Assembly: GCF_000485595.1 (NCBI RefSeq)
Contig: NW_014577788.1
Location: 77,863-129,567, forward strand
Length of the DNA: 51,705 bases
From: Priapulus caudatus
Taxonomy: Eukaryota > Priapulida > Priapulimorpha > Priapulimorphida > Priapulidae
Direction of reading: 5' to 3'
Of this stretch, positions 33,900 through 44,595 are shown one piece after another (position 1 is the stretch's first letter; every line of letters starts with the position of its first letter). A program made the translations under genes and the position numbers. The notes beneath the pieces were generated by a model. It saw nothing but the letters and a program-made list of their open reading frames with translations, was not told the origin of the DNA and did no database searches.

Positions 33900-36800
33900 T
33901 TAACTGAATTGGTAGCGTTTGTATCTTCCGTGGACACTTTAACTTGGTAGAACATGGCTTCAATATCAGCCATTACAGCAACTTTTTCTTGTCTAAAACG
34001 GAGCAAGACTCCAATCAGGCTATTGGTCAGATCAGGACCCTGTAACAGTCGACTGTTAAGTGATACCCCTTGGTGTGTAGCAGTGCAGTCGAAGACAACT
34101 CGAATTTTCCCTGGCTTTTTGGGGTGGTATACACCATGGTGGGGTATATACCACTCTCTTCCATCATTCTTGTGCAGCTCCCCTTCAGGTACCTTCTCTG
34201 CATAGCCCTTCTCAAGAATGGAGGACATGAAATCTTTGTAGTCAGATTGGAACTGCATGTCCTTCTCCAATTTCTTCTTTAGGCTCTTAAGCCGCTGCAT
34301 TGCTTGAGCTCTATTGTTCGGCAGGACTTCGTCATCTTTACGAAATGGCAAGCGGATCTCATAATGGCCATCCACTAGTCTAATTGAGCTGCTAACCTTT
34401 TCTCTGAACCTCTTATCTTCTTGCGAGTCTTCTTTCTTATCATCAGTTATACTTTCAGGAAAGTCAAAATTGATCGAGCTTCTAACGAGATGATCAAGCT
34501 TCTTCATCTCATCCATCTCTCGTATAACTTCGACTCTGTTGACCAGGAACCGGTTAGGGTGTTCACTGACTGCTGTGACATCTACTCCACGCACTACATT
34601 CCACACAACCCAGCCTAGACGTGTCTTCGTTGCATGTGGACTGCCAGAAGGACCTGTTCTTATTTCCAGTGGAGTGTAAGCATCAGGAACATTGTTTCCT
34701 ATGAGTAATCCGATTTCGCCCTGAATCTCAGGAAGGTTTATACCTTTCAGGTGCGGCCAATGCGCTATGTCCACTTGAGTAGGAATGTGACACTTAGACA
34801 CGGGCATTCTAACATTCGTATATGTCTTAGGCAAGCATACTTCAAACTCTGCTTGCAGGTCACAGACTTCAATGCCTTTTACAGTATATGTAGACATCGT
34901 ATGAGGCACGCCCATCGTGTCCAGAGTTATCTTCATCTTTCTTCCACTACCGCCGATCTCACGTAACAGGTCTTCAGTACAAAACGTAACGCTACTGCCC
35001 GGGTCCAGGAAAGCATACGTATCAACCGATTTCAAGCCATTCTTCATTTTCACTCTCACTGGTATAACTGCCATGGTACACTCTCCTTCACCGGTTATAC
35101 GACGATTACAGGCATTTGCAGCAACGTACGCTCCTACCACATCCTTTCTCTCTACCTTCACCTTGCCATTGGGTCGAATGGCTACCTTATCCACCGGTGG
35201 TCGTGTCCAGGAAGTATGCAGCACACTCGGATGACGTCCATTGCAATGCGAGCACGATGCTATCATCCGACATTCCCTCCGTTGATGTCCAGGCTTAAGA
35301 CATCCAAAACAGAGACCCTTTGACCTTAGAAAATCTATTCTTTCTCGTGACGGCAGCATGACCAACTGCTGGCAAGATTCAAGAACATGCTGGTCAGCCC
35401 CACAGTAAGTGCACGGACTGTTGAAGGAACTTCCTTTAGCTGTGTATACATCAGTGATATTAGTAGCAAAGCTTGCTCTCGAGCGTGCAGAACTAGACGT
35501 TTTCTGGCTGCGGCATGCTTCGCTATAATTACTGTAATTTCTATGGTGCGCCTCGTTAAGTGCAGCCTTCCCATACATGGGATCATTTGCTTTCTTTGCC
35601 TCCTGTTTTACGAGCTGTACCAACTGGTGGAACTTTACAACACCGTGGTTTTCTTTTGTCTGTAGGACGATACCTCGCCATTTGTCGTGGAAGTAATACG
35701 GCAACTTCATCAAGAGTTTCCTCATATTATCCGGGTACTCGAGTACTTTCACAGCTTCTATACTTAGAACGGCATTCTCGCACTCTGTTAAGAAGATGGA
35801 AAAATCACCCAATGCCTTGGCGTCATCTGCTTTGATCGTAGGCCATGTCAGGGCTTTTCTAATGAATGCATTAGCTATCACTTCCACATCGCCATATCGC
35901 TCTTCAAGTTCTTTCATAGCTGCCTGATATCCCTGCCTTGCGTCCAGGTGACTGAAACCAGACACTATCCTGTTGGCTTCTTCTCCCGTATACTGCTCCA
36001 GGAAATTCATTCTTTCCTCATCTGTATCTGTGTTGAGGACCACCTTGCTGTTGAATTGTCTCATGAACTTGCGGTAATCCATTAGATTGCCATCAAACCG
36101 TTTAATTTCAGAGGCTGGTTTCTGTAAATGCCTGTGCATAACTGAAGCAAACTGCGGAGCATTCGGGTTCAAGGCCGGCATTGACTGCTGAACGCTAGCA
36201 TTGTCTGCGATTTCCAGGCGATTAAGTGCGGCACATTTTGCTTCTTCTATAGCAATCCCTGCAGCAAGCTCCAACTCCTCTTCATCAAACTTCAGCTGCA
36301 GTTTCGCCTGCTCCAAAGCTTGTCTCTTCTTTGACATGGAGACCCTCGCTAGTAGTTCCGCTCTCTTTTGTTCAGCTAACACCCTAGCAGATGATACGGA
36401 ATTGGCGAGTGATGCGCTGCAGCTGGCCTTTGACCGCCTAGACCTTACTGACGATATCCCACTGATAATGGATTGGTTGTCGTCCTCTCTGAAATGCCCA
36501 CTCGACTGTTTCAGCCGAACATTCTTTTTCCTGCGACTGAACCAATCTTCAACTGTAGACTTAAACGATCGTAGGCACTGGTCCCTTTCATTAAACCATT
36601 CTTCGTAATAATTATCTCGTTCTTCATCATCCAGCAGGGCACAATATTCGTCGTGAGCGTTGAAAAACTCTTCATAGCTTGCCATCCATTGGCTGTACTC
36701 ATCTTTCATAGCACCATACTCTACATGTTCAGCTAGAAGTTTTTTCATTCGCTCCGTCCTGCTGTCTACCTTGCTGAACGTCTTATTTCTTCTTTTCTTT

Positions 36801-36970
36801 TTAGTTTCAATGGAGAATAATCTCCCCTTCTCTGTCTGCCTTTTAGGACGAGCGCCACGACCCTCAGCTCCACATACGTCCGTCCCTTGACCGCTTTCTG
36901 CACCCCTCGTGTCAGGTGCTGCCGAGTCATCTGATGCGGCAGATTTAGCTTCCTTTAAGACTGTCTCCAT
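33854..36970 (-). pseudogene. BEL/Pao Gag-protease-RT polyprotein, C-terminally deleted
   Basis: An open frame of 1038 codons. Residues 1-270 are charged and coiled-coil-like. About 280-470 is a Pao-type Gag domain (KRFDGNLMDYRKFMRQF, ALTWPTIKADDAKALGDF). About 520-590 has CCHC knuckles (CTYCGADQHVLESC and CFGCLKPGHQRREC) plus a Cys/His segment CSHCNGRH. About 650 is the retropepsin motif (AFLDPGSSVTF), with DPG where DSG or DTG is more common. About 940-1015 is the start of reverse transcriptase (RVVFDCTA, SLNSRLLQGPDLTN, MADIEAMFYQV). The frame then runs into LTR sequence, so the RT active-site YxDD, RNase H and integrase are absent. Gag and protease could still be translated. Confidence 0.9.
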
Positions 36971-37306
36971 TTGGCCTGATTATAATTCTTGTGCAAAACA
37001 TGTAATGTTGTAGCGCTTAGACTCTCGTAACCTCAGTAATTCCTGAGAGTCGGTTTTGTGCTTTAGTTGTTTATTACTTCGCTCTTTAGATTACTGTAAT
37101 TTACAAACGATTCCATATTCAGTACATCAGCATATACATGAATCTACTTTTATACAGTGCGCGTATTACCTAACATAACTCAAGCTCAGCTAAAACAACA
37201 ATGTAAAGTCTAGATAAGTAACAAATTCGTATAACATTTCTTTAACATAAATGAAGACGTTAAGTATCGTATTATGAGCATGAAAACTATGACTTACCAT
37301 GTTTTA

Positions 37307-38597
37307 AGTTGAATTATTCACATTATCAGGAGTAGATAACAACATGAGTTTATTCTCTGTTTATTCCTGATTCGTGATGCTATAGCCATTAAAATACTGG
37401 TTAAAATTTGCTGTCTTGTACAACTATATCTGACCAAGGTAAGTTACCATTGAATCAATGCACTGCATTAGCTACAGTGCATACAGCAAGTTTCAGCTAG
37501 TAGACACTATACCTCATTATGTCTCATGACCAACAAGATGGCAAGTCTCAGTGTCGACAGCACGGGCCCTTATCACAATATCAGGGCCGGCACTGAGTAT
37601 CATCTCATCCAACATTGAAGGTCTCTCAGGCGCCAAACAAGATCTTCTGGCTGACCTGTGTGTGAGAAACAAATGTGACATTCTTTGCCTTCAGGAGACA
37701 CAACGCGGACCTTCACGCAATCGCCCACAAATCCCCGGAATGACCCTTATAGCAGAGAGACCACATAATCTATACGGAAGTGCGATTTTTGTACGTAATG
37801 GGCTAACTGTGGATAAGTCTTCTCTATCAGACGATGCTAACATTGAAGCTCTTACCATCGAGCTCATGGGGATCTCTGTCAGCTCTGTCTATAATTTATA
37901 AACCGCCACCTGAGATATTCGACCTTCCTCGCCAGGCTACTGATGGCCGTATCAATGTGGTTATAGGAGATTTCAATAGCCATAATGTTACCTGGGGATA
38001 TGCAGAAACAGACGAAAATGGTGCACTTGTGGAAAGCTGGTCAGATGTGAATCAGCTGTCGCTTATACATGACGCAAAGCTCCCCTGCTCTTTCAACAGT
38101 TCCAGATGGAGGCGTGGATACAACCCTGACCTGGTGTTTGTTTCTACCAGCATTGCTGGCCAATGTGAGAAGGTTGTCCTGGACCCAATACCACACTCCC
38201 AACACCGGCCCATTGGGCTTAAAGTTAACGCCGTAGTTACACCTCGATCGGTACCTTTCCGCCGACGTTTCAACCTGAAGAAGGCTAATTGGGGGAAATT
38301 GGCTAAAGAACTCGGTGATGCAGTCTGGCACCTGCCTGCTCCACCTACTAACTATGACACCTTCATAAAGATGATCAAGAAATCATCTAGGAACAACATG
38401 CCTCGAGGATGCCGCACAAGTTGCATCCCAGGTCTGACGGGTGACTTCGAAGCACTTTTTGAGGACCATGCAGTCTTCACGAATGAAATTTCTAAACACT
38501 GGACCTTCGGTCCACCAAGCCAGCAAAATTTACTGGACCGGACTAAATTTTACTGGACCAATATTATTTTGACATTTTTGACAATAAAGAACAAAAC
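37307..38597 (+). mobile_element. LINE fragment inserted in BEL LTR
   Basis: A 1291-bp insertion flanked by direct 76-bp repeats (37231-37306 and 38598-38673). It contains about 240 bp of leader, an endonuclease frame, and an AT-rich end with AATAAAGAACAAAAC just before the right flank. The reverse-transcriptase part is missing. In the other LTR the same two 76-bp units are adjacent, so the insertion sits exactly at the unit boundary with no other duplication. Confidence 0.8.
37551..38597 (+). pseudogene. Non-LTR retrotransposon endonuclease domain, no RT
   Basis: Apurinic-type endonuclease (EEP fold) of a LINE ORF2, which nicks target DNA for reverse transcription. The first frame (37551-37901) has SIISSNIEG (Asn21) and ILCLQET (Glu49). 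A +1 frameshift near 37890 leads to the second frame, with VVIGDFNSHNVTWG (Asp and Asn at about 37969-37977), NPDLVFVS and HSQHRPIGL (catalytic His, with SQH in place of the commoner SDH). After the domain comes the usual linker (FNLKKANWGKLAKE, MPRGCRTSCIPG). It then ends before any reverse-transcriptase motif. Loss of the 3' part is unusual, since LINE copies normally lose the 5' part. Confidence 0.85.
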
Positions 38598-38703
38598 ATA
38601 ACATTTCTTTAACATAAATGAAGACGTTAAGTATCGTATTATGAGCATGAAAACTATGACTTACCATGTTTTATGGCTACGCTAACTTCACATGGCTACA
38701 GAG

Positions 38704-39829
38704 CAGGGGCGGATCCAGGGGGGGGGGCGCCCCCTCTCCTTCCCACGCAAAGTGCCCTTTTTGCAAAAGTTGCCTTATTCAAAAAACGGTATGTTTTGCC
38801 GCTCGGCCTGTATCTGACAAGTATTTCACTCAGTCGGACCCACTGATCTCTACTATACTAACTGGATAGCTCTTAGCCTATCCACGCTCAACGTGAATGT
38901 GACGCCACCGCGCCACCTGCCGCCATCTTGCAACCACTCCTCAAAGCTGAATCTGCCGGTCTGGGCCCCACAACATTTCAAATGAAAAATAAGAAAATGC
39001 GACTTATTCTATTATTCAAATTAGCATGAAAAAAAACTTTGATCAATACTTAAGAGATTATATAAATATGGATATGTATATATCTAGATATATACAGCTA
39101 GAATGAAAGAGAACATATAGATATATATACTAGATATATACATATCCATATTTATATGATCTCTTAAGTATTGATCAAAGTTTTTTTTCATGCTAATTTG
39201 AATAATAGAATAAGTCGCATTTTCTTATTTTTCATTTGAAATGTTGTGGGGCACAGACCGGCAGATTCAGCTTTAAGGAGTGGTTGCAAGATGGCGGCCG
39301 GTGGCGCGGTGGTGTCACATTTGATAGGCTAAGAGCTATCCAGTTAATATAGTAGAGATCAGTGGTCGGACCCGATCAAGCACTCGTTTTTCTTAGAATA
39401 TATATATTGGTCGGGCCCAGGAGTCGAGCCATACCATGCTCAAATCCAAAACGGAGAATCTAGGTCCAAAACTAACCGCTGCCTTTCTTAAACTGATGTT
39501 AGCAAGAGTAGATAATATAAGATATATATGTTATGTTATCTACTCTTGATGTTAGCAATACAGTGGCGGCGCCATGCAGCATGGCGCCACTGTACGGTCG
39601 CCTGTATAGATGCACTGGATGAGTTACATTATTCTATTGCCAAATGCACGCATTTCAATCAGCTACGCCAAAAGCTCACATTAATAACTTATGGACCGAA
39701 AACCCATATATATATGTGAAATTAATGAATTTAAAGAGTAAAAAAAAATTTTGGAGCAACGCCCCCATACATTACTCCTTTTTTACAAAGGTTGCACCCC
39801 TCCTTCCTAAAATCCTGGATCCGCCCCTG
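38704..39829. mobile_element. Palindromic hAT-like MITE inserted in BEL LTR
   Basis: Terminal inverted repeats CAGGGGCGGATCCAGG and CCTGGATCCGCCCCTG, flanked by CAGAG at 38699-38703 and 39830-39834. Comparison with the uninterrupted LTR confirms a 5-bp duplication. The CAGGGGCGG ends are hAT-like, and hAT groups with 5-bp duplications are known, but with no transposase the class stays tentative. The interior has a near-perfect palindrome (38835-39370, centre about 39102) and a G run beside the left TIR. Near 39504-39547 there is a 44-base AT-rich hairpin flanked by 12-bp direct repeats, and at 39561-39592 a GC hairpin. Confidence 0.85.
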
Positions 39830-40003
39830 CAGAGTCCACTAACTAAACATAATATTTGCCACTGTGGCATGCTGCCTGCCTTCTCCACCAGCCTCACACG
39901 TCAGCCAGCCACCTGGCATACCTGTATGAAGTACTACCAGTCATGTGATTACATGCGTGACTCTCCCTCTATAGTCAGACTTAGCTAAAAGTTGGCCCTT
40001 ACA

Positions 40004-40008
40004 TTCCA
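40004..40008. other. Target-site duplication, BEL element, right
   Basis: TTCCA directly after the LTR end ...CCCTTACA, matching the left duplication. Confidence 0.85.
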
Positions 40009-41709
40009 TATTTTCATTGTATCTTTTACTTCTTCAGTTGCTTGTATAAATTTATCACGCCTTAAAAACATATAAAAACGGTTAGACAATAACTACCTTT
40101 ATATTTCTATTGTACTTGTAGTCTACGTATAAATTCTAATCGCGATATGTTATCATAAAATTAATACTTCGAACCACTAGCTTGATTTTACCAGATATAC
40201 TTACGTGAATTATATGTGTTATGTGTCGAATACTCGAAAGGTTTGGCCTATAGGTTAGACATGAAAAGCAAGTTACCGCATTTTGGCGTAATCTTTAAAA
40301 ACAACCTAAAGGAAGTGAAATCGTGACTGGTGGCTAAGGAATTCTATAGGAGCACTTTACTGTTCCAATATGGTAAAATTAACATAGCAACAAATAAACT
40401 AGCTGAGCAGCGATAGCCATGAGAAATTCATTAATGCGTATTATTGTATTTAATCAACTTTATTTGACATATTTTATCCAATAAAACATTAAATATTTAA
40501 TAATGCGGCTTTGAGAATAACTCAAGTTATATGGATGACGAATATATTTATAGATGACGGAGCTGACCTCTATACGTTTACATAATGGAAGGAAACTAAA
40601 TGACATATAATAAACCGTCGTAATTTTTAACATGAATTCTTTATGTAATTATTCTATTGGTCGTTGACAAGTGAAAGAACCGGTCAGCGATGTGGATGAT
40701 TATTTAAAAACATGTAAAGTTTCGTGTTTATATTATACTGCTGCTTGACCCAATGTCATTATAGAGTTAAATTACCCGTACTGCTAGTACCGCTATTAAA
40801 CTACTAGCGACTAGTGCAACTAGCCACTTTTATCCAGAACAATAAAAGCTTGTTTATCTCATGACAATGAAGCCAGATCTGATTCACATTTCTACGCGAC
40901 ATAACGCGACAGTCCGCACTAAATGACTATGCAACTGCTCAGTTCAAGTACATCACTTACTCAATATGCTTGAGCTCTTCGTATGCAAGCGAGTTACGTT
41001 GTCTAAACACATTCGGCATACATAATATGTCAAAACGTATCGATATTATAAGATCGTAGGAGCGTTTTTGTGACCCGCATGATCTCATTTATGGAGCAAT
41101 GAACTGGGTCGTTTCCGTCACAGACAGTTATGTGGATGTGTTGTTTGGGTTTTAGTGCGGGTTTTAGAATAGAACGTTCACATTTAACTTTCAGAAACAA
41201 GTGCAATGTCAAAAGTACGAACACTTCGAAACACCTGCTGTTGTCGTATAGCGCGCAGTGCATGTTGGAATGGCTAGCAGCGCATTCTGAGATAGCGAGC
41301 GCTAATACTGTCACCGGGACGTCAAAATCACCCAACGCTGCATTTCATGCTGATCAGTTTAGCCCACGTTGTACGACGAATTCGTGTATCGTTCTTCAAA
41401 ATATTTTGCCGTCTTAATTGCCAGTATGCACCATTGAAGTTTGTCCATTAAATGTATAATAAAACCTTATATATACAGGTAGCAAAACTCCCTGATCTGT
41501 TGTGGTGAGCATTCTGAGATAACGCGCGCAAATAACCACATCAGGAGTTGTGTGTTTAAAAGTCGAGCCGAATCTTGCACAACCAGCGAGGCATACGCAG
41601 GGATTTATAACTATTTAGGAGACCACATACAAAACAGCACAGACACAAACCTAACAAACTTACTCAACAAGACACGTGCTATATAGCTAATTATTGATAT
41701 AGCTAATTA
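40009..41709. other. AT-rich stretch, no gene seen
   Basis: No recognisable coding region. ORFs at 41030-41335 (minus) and 41130-41417 (plus) overlap each other and show no motif. A word GCATTCTGAGATA(A/G)CG with similar surroundings occurs at about 41283 and 41509, so part of a dispersed repeat may be duplicated here. Confidence 0.5.
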
Positions 41710-42015
41710 GCTCCCATGATCCACAGATTTACAGAGGAAGGCGTTAACCGCACATTACAGAACATTACAGCCAAGTCAGACGCATTTGGTGGTAGGTATA
41801 CCAATATTATTATGTGGTGACTTCCGCTAAATTATGTCTTTCGTCAAACATGGCACACACGCAAACATCATTGATGCCACTCCGAAGAAGTCTGCTCTGT
41901 GGCAAGATGTAACTCTTATACACCTGCACACGAACAGTCGTGTCACTCTCACAGATGACCAGAATGCCGCAGCAAACTTCCTCTTGGATATTAGTAACGG
42001 CACCTTATTATACAT
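41710..42015 (+). pseudogene. Helitron-type PIF1 helicase fragment
   Basis: Conceptual pieces read APMIHRFTEEGVNRTLQNIT...AFGG, then CGDFR and VKHGTHANIIDA, then KKSALWQDVTLIHLHTNSR and NFLLDISNGTL. In that order they match the PIF1-like helicase of Helitrons: the DEAPM-HR region, the GGDFRQ region, the KSSLW region, the LxxNMRV region and the FLLxIGNG region. A frameshift lies near 41795, and TAA replaces the expected Gln codon after CGDFR (41831-41833). Rep and the remaining helicase are absent. This rolling-circle transposon remnant is clearly inactive. Confidence 0.75.
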
Positions 42016-42438
42016 TAGCTACAGTTTCTCTATTATCTCTATCTGTCACTCTAATTATTTTATGAAAATAAAATTATTAGACCTTTATGGTTATACCGCA
42101 AATACCTGTTGTCCATTCGTCGCTTTCTTCATTTAACAATGCAAATTTACGAATTATGCTATCTGTCGCTACCATGCACACACTGAGAGGGAACATTTCT
42201 TCTCTCCTCCTAATTTTCCCTTATTCACTGCCGCCTAGATCGATCATTACATCAATCCAACTCTCGTTCAATCGACGGACACTTTGCTAGTATAATATAT
42301 AACGACACTCCTGGACCTGCGAAAACTGAATATAATGCTATTATAATTTATATAAAATTACAACACCTAAACGCTAGCAACCGAACCCTAACATTTCAAT
42401 GCGATGGATGATAGCTTGATGGCAGAGTATTGAGTATT
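42016..42438. other. AT-rich, no gene seen
   Basis: Possibly decayed Helitron flank. No motif or repeat can be supported. The typical CTAG-and-hairpin 3' end was not recognised. Confidence 0.4.
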
Positions 42439-42563
42439 GTGTGCGTGTGCGTGTGCGTGCGTGCGTGTGCGCGCGCGCGTGTATGTGTGTGCGTGTGTGT
42501 GCGTGTGCGCGCGCGCGTGTATGTGTGTGTGTGTGTGCGGGTGTGTGCGCGCGCATGTGCGCA
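42439..42563. repeat. (GTGC/GT/GC)n microsatellite
   Basis: Alternating purine-pyrimidine repeat with GCGCGC blocks, a sequence type able to adopt Z-DNA. Cys-Val and His-Thr ORFs here are artefacts. Confidence 0.95.
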
Positions 42564-42644
42564 GTGCCTGTGTGGGTTTGTCTATATTCAGGCCGGTACA
42601 GGAGATAATTTGCATATTTTGTCACGTGGTTTGTGTTCGCGGTA

Positions 42645-43125
42645 ATCGCGGTAATCGCAGATGTAATCGCGGTGGAGAAGGAGGGGAGAAGCTGGTGGAG
42701 AAGGAGGAGGGGGTAGAAGGCGGAGCAAGGTGGCTGTGGAGCGCCAGGGGGCATGAAGCTGGTGTCGACGAAGGCGTGAGAGGAGCGGGGGCGACGCTGG
42801 TGGAGGCAGGTGCGTGGAGAAGGAGGATCAGGTGGTGGCACGAAGGTGCAGGAGGTACCTTCTCCCTGGCCACCGACCTTCTCACTTCTCCACACCTTCA
42901 CCACACCGTTCTCCACCACTCCTCCTTCTCACAGCCAGTCTCTTCTTCTCCTTCTTCATTCTCGCACCAGCTCTCCCCTCCTCCTTCTCCACCAGCTTCC
43001 TCCCCTCCTCACTTCTCCACACCTTTCCGCTTCTCCCCCTTCTCCTTCTCCACCACGACTTCTCCCTGCTTCGCTAGCCTTCTCTTGCCTAGCTTCTCCC
43101 CTCCTCCACACCTTCTCACACGGAG
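42645..43125. repeat. GGAGAAG / CTTCTCC mirrored minisatellite
   Basis: The first half (to about 42850) is purine-rich with GGTGGAGAAGGAGG words; the second half is pyrimidine-rich with CTTCTCCACACC words. The block is thus a loose inverted repeat centred near 42860. All ORFs across it (up to 235 codons) have biased Ser/Pro or Gly/Glu content and are discounted. Confidence 0.85.
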
Positions 43126-43376
43126 CGCAACCGACCCCGCGTGAGCACGTCACGAACGAGCCGCGTCAACTGCATTGCGTCTTATAACAGGCAAACCACT
43201 GTGATAAAATAGATGCAACTTTTACGCTCTCCTGTCACGCGGCCGGCTGAATATAGACAACCCTGCCTGGGTGTGCTTGCGTGCTGTACTTCGCGCTGTT
43301 GCGTGCTTTGCGTATGTATGTAAGTACATATTATACAACACAGAATTTACCAACTTACCTATAACAATTACGATAC

Positions 43377-43765
43377 AGGGGCGGATCCAAGAATTTCAAA
43401 AAGAGGACGGGCACAATATGAGCAATATGATACGCCTGAAAATGTGGGGATGATACGGCCGAGAGAGCGCGGAGCCGACGCGCTGAGCGAAGCGAGTGAG
43501 GGGGGCGGGGTAAAGCATCTCCACGGGCGTGTCACAGGGATTTGGACCAGGGAGGGGGGGGTCTAACGTTTCAACCCCTACTGCGAGCACGCGCCGCGCG
43601 CGGGATCTAGCCGGCCCACGAAATCTTATTTCTGAAAATTGAGGACTCCCCTCAGATGCCGTTTTTTTGCGCTGAGCAGTGGGGGGGTGGGCGTCCTGGG
43701 ACCCCCTGGACCCCCTGGACCCCCCCCCACTGTACCCTCCCCCAGGGGCGCGTGCTACAGGGGCG
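43377..43765 (+). mobile_element. hAT-like element end(s) with G/C runs
   Basis: CAGGGGCGGATCCA at 43377 repeats the TIR of the element at 38704. It is followed by poly-G and poly-C runs (43553-43560, 43681-43687, 43723-43731) and another CAGGGGCGG at about 43761. No matching opposite end with a target duplication was found, so these are probably truncated or nested copies. Confidence 0.5.
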
Positions 43766-44595
43766 GTTACTCCAGTTAGGGTTAGGCTTTTTGCATTTTT
43801 TAGCTTAAAATGCGTGCAGGATCTGGTGCCCTCTGTTCTATAGAAGGTATTTTAACTCATATTGGCAGCAAGCACTTTATGTGTTTAAATTTTTGATCAG
43901 TGGGCGTCGACAGCCTTCGTATGGACGGACGGGTGGGGGGGGGGAGGCATAGACCGTCAAATGTACCGAGAAATTTACATTTACACTGAATGTTTGTAAA
44001 CCTTCTACTATATTTCTGACCATGATCATGTGGTCTTATTTACAGAAGCACATTCACATATAAATAACTATTTTGAAGCTAGAGCAAATGAAATATGGCC
44101 AATTCAAAATACAAATCTTGTTGGATGATCTCGAATATGATTTCAAACTTGAATGAACTGTTTGTATTAGTATGAGTATGTCATTACAGACAGCAAATAA
44201 CAATTAGCTACTTTCTTGCCCTTAATGAAACATCCGGCCTTACATACATACATACATTATGTGATTGACATATAACAGTTGCAGGCCAGAAATATATCCT
44301 CTACACACTCAATGTAAAATATCACAATTCTGTAATGATTCTGACGAATGTTTCTCCTTTGCCAGGGAATTAGCAAAGAATGGACTGACAAATGTTGTAG
44401 TAGTTTATGTTAAACTGAAAACTGGCGTCACATGATGTCATCAATTTTTCTGACCCCTGCCGAAACCTCATCTTGTAACCTGTGATTTACAACATTGAAA
44501 TTCGGAGGAAAATTCTTAATTTAGTAATTTTCTTGTAATTCTTTTAATTTTCGTTTAATAATTTTAATTAATCTTTTTGTTGTTCGTATTGTTTC
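43766..44595. other. No gene seen
   Basis: AT-rich unique-looking sequence with a G run at 43936-43945 and no ORF, RNA gene or clear repeat. Confidence 0.5.

Larger units (their letters stand above)
33361..40003 (-). mobile_element. BEL/Pao LTR retrotransposon, internally deleted
   Basis: Minus-strand element. Its 5' LTR is at 37009-40003 (with insertions), its gag-pro-RT frame at 33854-36970, and its 3' LTR at 33361-33899. On the element strand the LTR starts TGTAAGGGCC and ends GCGCTACA, giving proper TG...CA ends, and TTCCA flanks the whole. The 3' LTR lacks its first 17 bases because one deletion removed most of pol and this edge, joining RT codons directly to the LTR at about 33900. The element is non-autonomous. 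36971-37008 is the short leader, and no clear primer-binding site was identified. Confidence 0.9.
37009..40003 (-). repeat. 5' LTR of BEL element, twice interrupted
   Basis: LTR pieces are 37009-37306, 38598-38703 and 39830-40003, interrupted by a LINE fragment (37307-38597) and a hAT-like element (38704-39829). Removing both gives about 573 bp colinear with the left LTR. This LTR has a 13-base insertion near 37025 relative to the other. Confidence 0.9.

Noticed and set aside
33954-36608. Plus-strand ORFs of 60-135 codons under the BEL frame
   Set aside because: They are antisense shadows of a well-supported 1038-codon minus-strand frame.
38704-39829. Assignment to hAT with the usual 8-bp duplication
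   Set aside because: Comparison with the uninterrupted LTR shows a duplication of only 5 bp, so a standard 8-bp hAT assignment is not supported.
42437-43187. A 235-codon plus-strand ORF and overlapping ORFs on both strands
   Set aside because: They span a microsatellite and a GGAGAA/CTTCTCC minisatellite, have biased composition and show no domain.
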